A DNA stretch of 64,000 nt from Flavobacteriales bacterium. Its GTDB lineage: Bacteria; Bacteroidota; Bacteroidia; Flavobacteriales_F; PHOS-HE28. A model generated the notes under the pieces. That model saw nothing but the letters and a program-made list of their open reading frames with translations. It had not been told where the DNA came from and searched no databases. The number at the start of each line of letters is the position of its first letter. Positions within the stretch are counted from its first letter, which is position 1. Shown here piece after piece: positions 25,246 through 33,988 of the stretch. A program made the position numbers and the translations under genes. Where the stretch lies: assembly GCA_016710015.1 (NCBI GenBank), contig JADJLR010000003.1, positions 1 to 64,000 on the forward strand, written 5' to 3'.

Positions 25246-26688
25246 ATGAGCGACTTTCAGCACACCCTTAAAGGTAGCGCCGTGATCACGGGCGTTGGCC
25301 TGCACACCGGAGAGCCGGTCACCCTTACGCTACGTCCAGCGCCCGTAGGCCACGGCTACAAATTCCAGCGTACCGATCTGGAAGGCGAACCCATCATCGA
25401 TGCGGATGCCGATCTGGTGGTGAGCACCGAACGCGGAACCACACTGGGCAAAGGCGAGGTCACTGTGAACACCACGGAACATGTGCTCTCGGCCCTCTAT
25501 GCCTTGGGCGTGGACAACTGTTTACTACAGACCACCGGTCGCGAAATGCCGATCATGGACGGCAGCGCGCTACCCTTCGTACACGCCATTGAAAGCGTTG
25601 GGCTGGTGCAACAAGATGCGCTCCGGAACTGGTTCGTGCTGAAGGAACCGATCTGGTTCGAGACCCAAGAGCGCGGCACCGAGATGCTTGGCGTACCCAC
25701 CCCCGGCGGCGAATTCCGCTTGACGGTGATGGTGGACTACAACAGCCCCGTGCTCGGCACCCAGCATGCGAGCATGTACCGGGCGGAGGAATTCAAGAAG
25801 GAAATAGCACCGTGCCGCACCTTCGTTTTCCTGCGTGAACTGGAGCAATTGGCGAAGGCCGGTTTGATCAAAGGCGGCGACCTGAACAACGCCATCGTGC
25901 TGGAGGACCGCGAAGGCACCACCGAGGAACAGTTGAAGGAAGTGGCCAAGAACCTTGGTCGCGAGTACGAGAAAGTGGAGATCCGCCGCAATGGGGTGGT
26001 GAACACCACGGACCTCAAGTTCTTCAACGAACCGGCACGTCACAAACTGTTGGATATCGTTGGCGACCTGGCACTCGTAGGCCGACCGATCAAAGGACAT
26101 ATCCTCGCAGCACGTCCGGGCCACTTCGGCAACACCAGCTTCGCCAAGCGCATCAAGGAAAAGATCCGCGAAGAGGAGAAGAACCCGGTATCGCATGTGG
26201 ATCTGGGCAAGGAACCTTTGTTCGATATCGTGCAGATCCACAAGATGCTCCCCCACCGCTACCCCTTCCTGTTGGTGGATAAGGTGATGGAGATGAACGA
26301 GGACAGCATCATCGGCGTGAAGAACGTGACCATGAACGAGCCGCACTTCACCGGCCACTTCCCCAACAATCCCGTAATGCCGGGCGTTCTACAGGTGGAA
26401 GCCATGGCGCAGGTGGGCGGCATCTTCGCATTGAGCAAGGTGCCCGATCCGGAGAATTACACCACGTACTTCCTGAAGACCGATGGCATCCGGTACCGCC
26501 GCAAGGTGATCCCCGGTGATACGCTCATCTTCCACCTCGCGCTGATCACACCGATCCGCCGTGGTCTGGTACACATGCAAGGCCGAGGCTACGTAAATGG
26601 CCAATTGGCGGTGGAAGCCGAAATGATGGCACAGATCGTGAAGAACCCGGTCTCCGCTGAACCGGTCAAGGCCAGCGCCACCGCCTGA
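25246..26688 (+). CDS. lpxC/fabZ: fused LpxC deacetylase and FabZ dehydratase
   Basis: The 480-residue protein joins UDP-3-O-acyl-GlcNAc deacetylase (about 1-310) and (3R)-hydroxyacyl-ACP dehydratase (about 325-470), a fusion known in Bacteroidota. The LpxC part shows GVGLHTGEPV, zinc-site NTTEHVLSALYALGVDN, and LKFFNEPARHKLLDIVGDLAL cut here to the HKLLDIVGDL region. The FabZ part shows LPHRYPFLLVD and HFTGHFPNNPVMPGVLQVE with its active-site His and Glu. LpxC is the committed lipid A step, and FabZ competes for the same hydroxyacyl-ACP pool, so the fusion fixes their ratio. The stop overlaps the lpxA start (TGATG). Confidence 0.96.
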   Translation: MSDFQHTLKGSAVITGVGLHTGEPVTLTLRPAPVGHGYKFQRTDLEGEPIIDADADLVVSTERGTTLGKGEVTVNTTEHVLSALYALGVDNCLLQTTGREMPIMDGSALPFVHAIESVGLVQQDALRNWFVLKEPIWFETQERGTEMLGVPTPGGEFRLTVMVDYNSPVLGTQHASMYRAEEFKKEIAPCRTFVFLRELEQLAKAGLIKGGDLNNAIVLEDREGTTEEQLKEVAKNLGREYEKVEIRRNGVVNTTDLKFFNEPARHKLLDIVGDLALVGRPIKGHILAARPGHFGNTSFAKRIKEKIREEEKNPVSHVDLGKEPLFDIVQIHKMLPHRYPFLLVDKVMEMNEDSIIGVKNVTMNEPHFTGHFPNNPVMPGVLQVEAMAQVGGIFALSKVPDPENYTTYFLKTDGIRYRRKVIPGDTLIFHLALITPIRRGLVHMQGRGYVNGQLAVEAEMMAQIVKNPVSAEPVKASATA

Positions 26689-27470
26689 TGTCGATCTCCA
26701 AGCTCGCGTACATCCACCCCGATGCCAAATTGGGCAAGGACGTCACCGTAGAACCGTTCACCAGCGTCTACGGCGATGTCGAGATCGGCGATGGCAGTTG
26801 GATCGGGCCCAACGCAGTGTTGTTGGATGGCGCGCGCATCGGTCGCAACTGCCGCATCTTCCCCGGCGCCGTGATCAGTGCCATACCGCAAGACCTGAAG
26901 TTCGCTGGCGAGAAGACCACCGCCGAAGTGGGCGATGGCAGTACCATTCGCGAATGCGTCACCATCAACCGGGGCACTGCGGACCGGCTGAAGACCGCCG
27001 TGGGCAGCAACACCCTTTTGATGGCGTATGTACACCTCGCCCATGATTGCATCGTGGGCAGCAACGTGGTGATCGCCAACAGCGTGAATTTGGCAGGGCA
27101 CGTCACCATCGACGATTGGGCCATCCTGGAAGGGAACGTCGCCGTGCAGCAATTCATCCACATCGGGGCGCACAGCTTCATCGCAGGTGCCAGCTTGGTG
27201 CGCAAGAACGTACCGCCTTTCGTGAAAGCCGCCCGCGAGCCGCTCAGTTATGTGGGCGTGAACGTGGTCGGTCTGCGTCGTCGAGGCTACAAGGACGACG
27301 CCATTGCACGGATCGAGGACATCTACCGCGAGATCTTCGTGCGCAACACCAACGTGGACCGCGCCGTGCAGCAAGTGGAGCAAACGCTGAAGCCGAGCCC
27401 AGAGCGCGGCCAGATCCTGGACTTCATCCGCAACAGTCCGAAAGGGATCATGCGGGGGTTGACGGAGTGA
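26688..27470 (+). CDS. lpxA: acyl-ACP--UDP-GlcNAc O-acyltransferase
   Basis: The 260-residue enzyme does the first lipid A step, the O-acylation of UDP-GlcNAc. Hexapeptide repeats start at IHPDAKLGKDVTVEPF. The catalytic-region LLMAYVHLAHDCIVGSNVV and the family GAHSFIAGASLVRKNVPPF are present, and the length is normal. It is translationally coupled to lpxC/fabZ by a one-base stop/start overlap. The CATG-octamer element follows 5 bp after the stop. Confidence 0.96.
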   Translation: MSISKLAYIHPDAKLGKDVTVEPFTSVYGDVEIGDGSWIGPNAVLLDGARIGRNCRIFPGAVISAIPQDLKFAGEKTTAEVGDGSTIRECVTINRGTADRLKTAVGSNTLLMAYVHLAHDCIVGSNVVIANSVNLAGHVTIDDWAILEGNVAVQQFIHIGAHSFIAGASLVRKNVPPFVKAAREPLSYVGVNVVGLRRRGYKDDAIARIEDIYREIFVRNTNVDRAVQQVEQTLKPSPERGQILDFIRNSPKGIMRGLTE

Positions 27471-27475
27471 GTGGC

Positions 27476-27633
27476 ATGAGGGTATGTGGGCATGAGGTCA
27501 TGTGGTCATGTGAACGTGAAATGCCTGCTGAGTGTAAGGAATTGTCACATGTCCACATAGCCAAGCCCGTGCTCCGCCACATGTCCACATGCCCAAATGA
27601 ACCCAAGCCCGCGCGCCGCCACATGACCACATG
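27476..27633. repeat. dispersed inverted CATG-octamer element, copy E
   Basis: The left arm holds CATGTGGTCATGTGAACGTG. The right part holds CACATGTCCACAT, two AAGCCCG(T/C)GC modules, and finishes with CACATGACCACATG. It matches copy B (13442-13604) across its length with small differences. The final CATG supplies the ATG of the next gene at 27631. Confidence 0.87.
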
Positions 27634-28254
27634 GAGATCAGACTGAACAACATCGCAAAGCACTTCGGTCGTGAAGTGGTGTTCCAGAACGTGGACCTCA
27701 CGCTTGCTTCGGGCAGTCGCACTGCGATCCTTGGTCCCAACGGCAGCGGTAAAAGCACTTTATTGCAAGTGATCGGCGGGGCCATCATCCCTACGAAAGG
27801 GACCATCGAACATCGGTTGAACGGAGAGGTGGTGCCCCAGGAGGACGTATACCGGCACGTTGCCATCGCATCGCCCTACCTCGGCCTATACGAGGAACTC
27901 AGCTTGGCGCAAATCATCGAATTCCACCGCGGTTTCAAACCGTTGCGCGCGGGGCTTGGCGTGCAGGATGTGGCCCGCATCGCGTACCTGGAACAGGCAC
28001 TGGAGAAACCCGTGCAGCACTTCAGCAGCGGCATGAAACAACGCCTGAAATTGGCGCTCGCGATCTTGAGCGACACTCCGCTCCTCCTCCTGGACGAACC
28101 CGCGAGCAACCTCGATGCGGACGCCATTGCGTGGTACCGGGAACTGCTGGGCAAGCACCTCGATGGCCGGACCTTGCTAGTGGCCAGCAACCGGCAGGCG
28201 GCGGAACATGACTTCTGTACGGCGCAGGTGGAGGTCGGCAACTACAAGGCGTGA
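27631..28254 (+). CDS. ABC transporter ATP-binding protein
   Basis: The 207-residue ATPase has Walker A GPNGSGKST (35-43), signature FSSGMKQRLKL (131-141), Walker B LLLLDEPAS (151-159) and a final switch-like region (VASNRQAAEHD, with N in place of the usual H-loop approach). No permease is encoded beside it, so the partner and substrate are unknown. The start codon is the last CATG of the upstream repeat element. Its last 30 or so codons are duplicated 5 kb downstream at 33178-33278. Confidence 0.88.
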   Translation: MEIRLNNIAKHFGREVVFQNVDLTLASGSRTAILGPNGSGKSTLLQVIGGAIIPTKGTIEHRLNGEVVPQEDVYRHVAIASPYLGLYEELSLAQIIEFHRGFKPLRAGLGVQDVARIAYLEQALEKPVQHFSSGMKQRLKLALAILSDTPLLLLDEPASNLDADAIAWYRELLGKHLDGRTLLVASNRQAAEHDFCTAQVEVGNYKA

Positions 28255-28261
28255 GGGTACC

Positions 28262-29713
28262 CTAAGGCTTGAAAACCTTGGTTCTAAATACTTCGCCACG
28301 GCCGGTTGTGCAACGAACGAAGTAGCAACCAATGGCCAGACCCCGAAGGTCCATTGTATGCATGGAACGCCCGTTGACCGAAGTGTTATGCACGACCCGC
28401 CCGAAGGCATCCACGATCGATAATTCTTGAGGCTCATCTGGCAGATCCAATGCCCAAACACCCTCTGCATCCATCATCCGCAGAACAAGGTCCAACCGCG
28501 ATTCGCGCAGTTCTTCGATACCGACCGAAGGGCTGCAGTTCTCTACTTCACCGAGCCACTTCGCAACGTTGTGCAGCGTATCTCCATCAATGGTCACAAA
28601 ATTTCCTCCGACGTAGAGGGAATCGCGCCATGAAGCCAAACTGAAGACCTGACCACCGGGTGTTTGAGTTACGTAGTGGCCACCCATCCCACACCATTGG
28701 TGGCCATTCCACCGGGCCACGTTCTCAGCATGCACACCACCGGCGAAGTTGAACTGCCCACCCACATAGATGTCCCCATTCAACTCATGCAAGTCGTATG
28801 CGATACCGGAAGTGGAATTCGGCAGTGCATAACGCAACCCTCCGCCCATATCGCTCCATTGCTCACCATCGAAGACGGTCACCATATTGCCGGGTCCTCC
28901 CGTATCTGTGAAGAAATAGCCGCAGACATACAGCTTATCATCATGGATCAGCACATCCTTGATCGGAGCGGGTGTTTCGAAGCCGGGCACGGGGTCCCAT
29001 CCAGCGCCATTGAAGCGTAGAAAGCCGTGGAAATTCCCGGTGATAGCATTGTTCAACAGGCCGGTCATATATAAGCTGCCTTGAAAGTGGAACACAAGAC
29101 CAACGTAGTCACTTTCAAGACCTGGCCATCCGTTGAAAGGTTCGAATGGTTGGAATTCGTTCCCATCATACCTAAAAATGCAGCTTTCCGGATAACCACA
29201 CAAGGTCCCCCTATAGCCGGTAAAATACATCGTATCCGACCCGGAAATATTCGTAAGAAAGGACATGCCGCCAAATGAAGGGTTCACACATTCCAACGAC
29301 TCCCACTCCCCAAAAGCACTATTCCAGCGACCAAAACTCCACGAAACAATGCCTTCAGTGTCAACCAAAGAGAAATAGCCATTGATGTATAGGTCATCCC
29401 GAAACCTTTGATATCGAAAGACCCCCGAACAAATTGTTCCGGACGAGCACGGGTCCAGTGATGCTGGCAAACTGTCCCAAGCAGTCCCGTCCCACTGTGC
29501 TGTCCCACGGATCAAAACACTATCGGGGCCGTCAATGATCCATTTTACCGTCCCTCCAAAGAGGAGCACATCCCAAACGCTGTCCCCATAAAGTACATAC
29601 AGCGAACCCGGTGAATTCTTGATACCATTACCCAAGGCAGACCAATACTGGCATGTTGCTCCCGATGCGAACAACATCGAGATCAACACCCCGATCACCT
29701 GAATTCCATTCAT
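28262..29713 (-). CDS. T9SS-sorted secreted protein, probable beta-propeller
   Basis: The 483-residue product has a signal peptide (VIGVLISMLFASGATCQ) and repeating blade-like units of the kind DDLYINGYF, DKLYVCGYF, GDIYVGGQF and DSLYVGGNF, each followed by VARWNG- or VAKWLG-type strands. This suggests a beta-propeller. It ends with a T9SS domain (LSIVDAFGRVVHNTSVNG...IGCYFVRCTTGRGE). It overlaps the stop-start of the upstream gene (ATGA at 29710-29713), so the two are co-translated. It faces the ABC gene tail to tail with a gap of 7 bp. Confidence 0.82.
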   Translation of the reverse strand: MNGIQVIGVLISMLFASGATCQYWSALGNGIKNSPGSLYVLYGDSVWDVLLFGGTVKWIIDGPDSVLIRGTAQWDGTAWDSLPASLDPCSSGTICSGVFRYQRFRDDLYINGYFSLVDTEGIVSWSFGRWNSAFGEWESLECVNPSFGGMSFLTNISGSDTMYFTGYRGTLCGYPESCIFRYDGNEFQPFEPFNGWPGLESDYVGLVFHFQGSLYMTGLLNNAITGNFHGFLRFNGAGWDPVPGFETPAPIKDVLIHDDKLYVCGYFFTDTGGPGNMVTVFDGEQWSDMGGGLRYALPNSTSGIAYDLHELNGDIYVGGQFNFAGGVHAENVARWNGHQWCGMGGHYVTQTPGGQVFSLASWRDSLYVGGNFVTIDGDTLHNVAKWLGEVENCSPSVGIEELRESRLDLVLRMMDAEGVWALDLPDEPQELSIVDAFGRVVHNTSVNGRSMHTMDLRGLAIGCYFVRCTTGRGEVFRTKVFKP

Positions 29714-32529
29714 GGCCTGAACAACTTGGCACTTAGAACATCACCATTTGTGCTGCTGCAAGCTACCAAGTACACACCCTTTGCCAAACTCCGCAGATCG
29801 ACCCATTCAACATGTTCCTGTAAAGCCACGGACCGTTCATCGATCATTCGACCCGTGGCATCGAATAATCGCACTTGACGCATGCCAGTCGGGATTTTCA
29901 AAGACCAGAGTCCCTCTTGGTCTTGGAGCACTGGAGACAGTCCAGAATGATCTACACGATCCTCATCTATGGACAACGTTGGCGTGACCCCGAAAGAGGC
30001 AATGAACGCATCGAATGTCAGGTCACCAGCTGAATACTCGCTCTGCAACAGCTCGGCATCGAAAGGTCGGTAGAAACTTTTCTCGTTGAAACTGTAGCTC
30101 CCATTCGCTCCGCTGGACGAATTGTTCAACAAATTCCCATCGTACCAATCCTGTGGTGTGGAAACATTGAACTCCTTCAGGGGAAACGTTGTCTGGTTGC
30201 TAGAAGTACCCCCCACCACGAAAAGCTCATTCGTCGCTGCCGCTACACCCCAACACTTGTCCGTATTCAATCCACCGATATAGGTGGACCAAATTGGATC
30301 TTTGGAATACGGATTCAACGATAAAATGAATCCATCTCGTTTCAGACCACCAACCGCATTGCCAAGTAGAGATTGTTCATACAGGTTATCGTTCTGAACT
30401 GGTAGCATTCCAGTGGCACTACTCGTTTCTCCGGTGAAGTAGACCTGCGCAGCATTGAAGCTCGACGAACCTGATACCCCTGCCGCGATATCAAGCACTG
30501 CATCGCTTCCTGCACCGCCATACAAGGTACCATACGCCAGATCCATTTCAGGCACCGTGTTAAAGGCAAGGATGAAACCATCAGCATCTCCGGCATTGGT
30601 CGTTTGGTGCATACCGCCGAATGGGGAGGGTGGCAATTCAACATTACCCAGATCCGTGCTCTTGGACACCCCCCCGACCCACACTTGCTTATCCCCGTGC
30701 GGAAGTAAGGTTACCACCTCTAACGCGATTCCGAAGTCGCGACCATTTCCACCCCAGTACGTGCTGAAGTCCAATTGATAATTTTCCAAATTAAGAACAG
30801 CGAGGTATCCGTCGCGCATACCTCCACCATGCTGAGCCTGAAAGAACCCGATACTCCCAGGTGGCTGGTAGACGTCCAACCCTACAACTGAAGGTGGACT
30901 CGGCACGGATGTCACTCCCGTGAGGAAGGCCTTACGTTCCTCCCCAATACGCGCAATCTTCACATCATGTACACCACCTTCAGCACCTGCACTCCCGAAG
31001 AAAGTATTCCAAATGATCTGATAGTCACTGTCGAAGAGTACGAAGAAGCCTCCACCATCAGGGCGTGTGAAAGCTCCCGTAGGCGTAACGTACGGATACG
31101 GAAAGGTCCCAGGCCCTCCAGGGGATGTACGTGAAACCCTACCAGCCCATATCAACGTACCAGCTTCATCAATGTCCACACCTAATCCATCTGCAACCCA
31201 AATCTGACCGGGTGTTGTGCCGAGTGTTGTGCTCCAGTCTAAACGACCGTTTGACTCCGTGTAAGCCAACACGAATGCGGCATGCTCGTCGCCGTTCAGA
31301 CCTGCGGCGAAACTAATTTCATCTGCATTCGCAAAAGGTGTTTGGCTGCGCGCAATTGTTGGAAAATCCACACTCGCGGTCGTCCCAGTGACGAAAACAT
31401 ACTGTAGCTCAGAGATCGGCCCATTATACGCAACGAGGTCGTACGCCTTATCCATCCCTCGCCATTCATCACTCAAATTTTGTGGGACCGCACTTCCGCC
31501 ATGGTATGTAGCCCATTGAATCTGCTTTGAATCATGGCTGAATTTCATGGTTACAACGTCCTCACTCCCAATGAACTCACTGGTGTTTGGCGGAAACACC
31601 TGATACCCAGTCCCCACTGGGAAATTTGCCTGATAGGAATACCCCGTTGCGTATACATCACCGCTGGCATCCACATCGGTCGCCATGAATTCATCGCTAT
31701 TGTCACTACCTGCGTACGTACACCATTGCATGTTACGTGGCTCCGGCACTTCCCATGCCGGGAAATTGGGCAGACCGATCTGAAGCACCAAGGGTCGTTC
31801 TGCGTTGTAATTCCCAAAGTTGAAGTTCACGAAACCAAGACCGTTGTTTTCGTTGTATGTGGGCACCCAAGGCAGCGACGTCATATTGCCTTGCGAATCC
31901 ATTTGGTACGCAACGGCTTGGTTCAATGCGAACCACTTACCCTTAACGTACATCTTCAACGTTCCATAAATATCTATTTTAAGACTGTCCTGTCCTTCAA
32001 AGGCGAGTTTGATATTGCTTGGATTCGCTCCAGGCTCACACACCAACGCCAGCTTGGGTCCACTTCTGCTCGTGTAGAACTGCATTGAAATCCTCTCCCA
32101 AGCATCCCAATAAACCTCGCGATGGTATGATCCTACATCTTGAACGGACGACCCCGTATGAGGGTAGTAGAAATTGTTCCGGCCTGCAGCGGGGTAATAG
32201 GCTGTCGGTTGTACACCACCTGCAGTTGGTCCTGTTGCTTTAACACTTACACAAAATGTTGTGTCATTCGCGCCGGACATTGAATGTTGTTCGGTCTTGC
32301 TCAATTTGAACGTGCTTTTCTCCATCAACCAAATGTTGATTCCATGGCCGTCACCATATGCTTCCAGCCCCTCGGCGAGTTGCAGGTCGTTCCCGAGCTT
32401 CTGCCCATTGTTCTGCATCCATCCTGTAGCAGTATTGTGCTGATCTCCATAAGTGTCTCGAGATATGGTCTGACCATCCACTTCGACGAATGCGAGCAGG
32501 AATAACAAGAGCGCATAAGAGTGTTTCAT
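29710..32529 (-). CDS. large T9SS-sorted secreted protein with SBBP-like repeats
   Basis: The 939-residue product has a signal peptide (SYALLLFLLAFVEVDGQ). Several units follow the pattern W-x-T-Y-x-G-G...D...DVA...G-x-T-x-S-x-x-F-P (for example WATYHGGSA, FSTYWGGNGRDFG, YGTLYGGAGSDAV, WSTYIGGLNTDKCWG), as in SBBP beta-propeller repeats. A T9SS type A domain (QVRLFDATGRMIDERSV...KGVYLVACSSTNG) closes it. It probably acts on the surface as an adhesin or matrix protein; its role is not known. It is the first gene of a two-gene operon and is divergent from an XRE regulator 142 bp away. Confidence 0.84.
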   Translation of the reverse strand: MKHSYALLLFLLAFVEVDGQTISRDTYGDQHNTATGWMQNNGQKLGNDLQLAEGLEAYGDGHGINIWLMEKSTFKLSKTEQHSMSGANDTTFCVSVKATGPTAGGVQPTAYYPAAGRNNFYYPHTGSSVQDVGSYHREVYWDAWERISMQFYTSRSGPKLALVCEPGANPSNIKLAFEGQDSLKIDIYGTLKMYVKGKWFALNQAVAYQMDSQGNMTSLPWVPTYNENNGLGFVNFNFGNYNAERPLVLQIGLPNFPAWEVPEPRNMQWCTYAGSDNSDEFMATDVDASGDVYATGYSYQANFPVGTGYQVFPPNTSEFIGSEDVVTMKFSHDSKQIQWATYHGGSAVPQNLSDEWRGMDKAYDLVAYNGPISELQYVFVTGTTASVDFPTIARSQTPFANADEISFAAGLNGDEHAAFVLAYTESNGRLDWSTTLGTTPGQIWVADGLGVDIDEAGTLIWAGRVSRTSPGGPGTFPYPYVTPTGAFTRPDGGGFFVLFDSDYQIIWNTFFGSAGAEGGVHDVKIARIGEERKAFLTGVTSVPSPPSVVGLDVYQPPGSIGFFQAQHGGGMRDGYLAVLNLENYQLDFSTYWGGNGRDFGIALEVVTLLPHGDKQVWVGGVSKSTDLGNVELPPSPFGGMHQTTNAGDADGFILAFNTVPEMDLAYGTLYGGAGSDAVLDIAAGVSGSSSFNAAQVYFTGETSSATGMLPVQNDNLYEQSLLGNAVGGLKRDGFILSLNPYSKDPIWSTYIGGLNTDKCWGVAAATNELFVVGGTSSNQTTFPLKEFNVSTPQDWYDGNLLNNSSSGANGSYSFNEKSFYRPFDAELLQSEYSAGDLTFDAFIASFGVTPTLSIDEDRVDHSGLSPVLQDQEGLWSLKIPTGMRQVRLFDATGRMIDERSVALQEHVEWVDLRSLAKGVYLVACSSTNGDVLSAKLFRP

Positions 32530-32671
32530 TGGGTTGTGGTTTTAAGTAGAAGCTCAAATCCTTCGAGCTCATCGACCCCAGTCAGCTAAGAGACTTTGGT
32601 CCTATCGACTCCGAAGTCCAATCAAATCTCATAGTGGCAATAAATCCCTGCAACTATCTTGGCGACTAAAT

Positions 32672-33082
32672 GTGGACATGACCATGTCTAAATTAGACGC
32701 GAAAGACTTGGATCTTGCGGATCGTATCCGTAAGGTTCGCCGTTTCAAAGGATTCAAAGAATCCGACATGGCAGAACGCCTTGGCATCAGCCAGCGACAG
32801 TACGGACGTTACGAGAATGGGGAGCAAATGATCCCTCCTGAGAAGGTGGGAGCTATCTGTGTCATCTTAGAAGTCGAAGAGACCAATCTCCGGAATTTCG
32901 ACGAGCGCATGTCGTTCTCGCATTGCAATGGAAACCTCGGACTCAACAACAATAGCACGTACAATGCACCTCCGGAGCGCGAACGTGAATTGTACGAGGC
33001 CACGATCAAACTTCTTCAAGAAGAAGTCGCTTTCCTTCGCAAACAATTGGAAGTTGCACTCCTGAAAGAAAAGACAGGATAA
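32672..33082 (+). CDS. XRE-family helix-turn-helix regulator with C-terminal coiled coil
   Basis: The 136-residue product has an HTH_XRE domain at about 15-72 (DRIRKVRRFKGFKESDMAERLGISQRQYGRYENG), shown by the paired-helix pattern ESDMAERLGISQRQYGRYE. It ends in a heptad-like stretch (ELYEATIKLLQEEVAFLRKQLE). It probably dimerises and binds DNA locally. The GTG at 32672 gives this length, and ATG at 32684 is equally possible. Its divergence from the T9SS pair at 28262-32529 makes that operon a candidate target, which is inference only. Confidence 0.82.
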   Translation: MDMTMSKLDAKDLDLADRIRKVRRFKGFKESDMAERLGISQRQYGRYENGEQMIPPEKVGAICVILEVEETNLRNFDERMSFSHCNGNLGLNNNSTYNAPPERERELYEATIKLLQEEVAFLRKQLEVALLKEKTG

Positions 33083-33177
33083 TTCCCTTTCGGCACACCT
33101 TCAAAAACTCATCCTAAGAAGTTCAATCGAGGATTGAATGCTAGGCAACTGTCTTCAGGGAGCAACCACCTACTCCG

Positions 33178-33278
33178 GCAAGCACCTCGATGGACGGACC
33201 TTGCTAGTGGCCAGCAACCGACAGGCGGCGGAACATGACTTCTGCACGGCGCAGGTGGAAATGGGCGGGCTGAAGTGA
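33178..33278 (+). pseudogene. duplicated 3' end of the ABC ATPase gene
   Basis: About 85 bp match 28151-28235 with only a few substitutions, then the copies diverge. It decodes as GKHLDGRTLLVASNRQAAEHD followed by FCTAQVEMGGLK and a stop, against ...QVEVGNYKA in the intact gene. There is no 5' part. It shows that the DNA between the copies, including the two T9SS genes and the regulator, was inserted or rearranged at the end of the ABC gene. Confidence 0.88.
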
Positions 33279-33339
33279 GTCGTCTTTCATGGGGACACAT
33301 GCAATGAGCCAGAGAAGGCCCGGTTCTTATCTTTAGAGC

Positions 33340-33507
33340 ATGGGAAAGACCGCGAAGAAGCCCACCAAACGTCCCGTTAAGGTCAAGCAGACAAGTCCGA
33401 CCAAGCGTCCGTGGAAACTTTTGGATGCGAAGAAGTATGCCGGAGCGATCCCCGGTATGAGCGAATGGGCCTTGGATGAAGTAAGGCGCATGCGCGATGC
33501 ATGGTGA
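33340..33507 (+). CDS. small antitoxin-like protein upstream of a PIN toxin
   Basis: The 55-residue product has a very basic N-terminus (MGKTAKKPTKRPVKVKQ) and a helical end (GAIPGMSEWALDEVRRMRDAW). Its stop overlaps the PIN toxin start by 11 bp, the standard layout of a type II toxin-antitoxin pair. I recognise no precise antitoxin family. TATCTTTA, a possible promoter box, ends 3 bp before its ATG. Confidence 0.62.
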   Translation: MGKTAKKPTKRPVKVKQTSPTKRPWKLLDAKKYAGAIPGMSEWALDEVRRMRDAW

Positions 33508-33864
33508 ACGAGTAGTTGCGGATACAAGCTCCTTGATCCATCTTTTAGAGGGTAAGGCTATCGCAGTTGAACTGCTTCATTCCAGTGAGGTCTTTGTATC
33601 CTTTGTGACAGAGATCGAATTGCTTTCGAGTAAGAAGAGCACAAAGGTCCAGCTTGAACGTACGCGCGCCTAATAGACGACTGTACGGTCTTGGATCCGA
33701 ATAGAAGGATCAAAGAATTGACCATCGAGCTACGAAGGAGGCTTGGGCTTAAAGTACCTGATTGCCTGATCGCCGCAACGGCCTTATACCTCGACCTGCC
33801 TTTGATCACTTCGGATCGCGGTTTCGATCGGTTGAAGGATGAATTGTTGATCTATTGGATCTAA
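33497..33864 (+). pseudogene. PIN-domain toxin (VapC-like), broken by a frameshift
   Basis: Frame 1 from ATG 33497 gives VVADTSSLIHLLEG (first PIN Asp) and VSFVTEIELLSS (conserved Glu), then stops at 33671. Frame 2 from about 33670 continues with LIDDCTVLDPN, KVPDCLIAATALYLDLPLITSDRGFDRL (third and fourth acidic sites) to a stop at 33864. Adding one base near 33670 gives a complete 122-residue VapC-like RNase. As read, the toxin lacks half its active site. A sequencing or assembly indel is an alternative. Confidence 0.82.
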
Positions 33865-33988
33865 GTAGGACTTGCGGCTCATTATCGGCGAACCGTGCGA
33901 ACGGCGCGCAAGGTGCCCATCCACCCAAAACCCTAAATTCGCGACCTCTCTACCACAAGGCCCCATTGCGCGGGCGAACAAAAGTCAC

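Noticed and set aside
33109..33300. Minus-strand frame over the duplicated ABC tail
   Set aside because: Antisense to the gene remnant, with no independent support.
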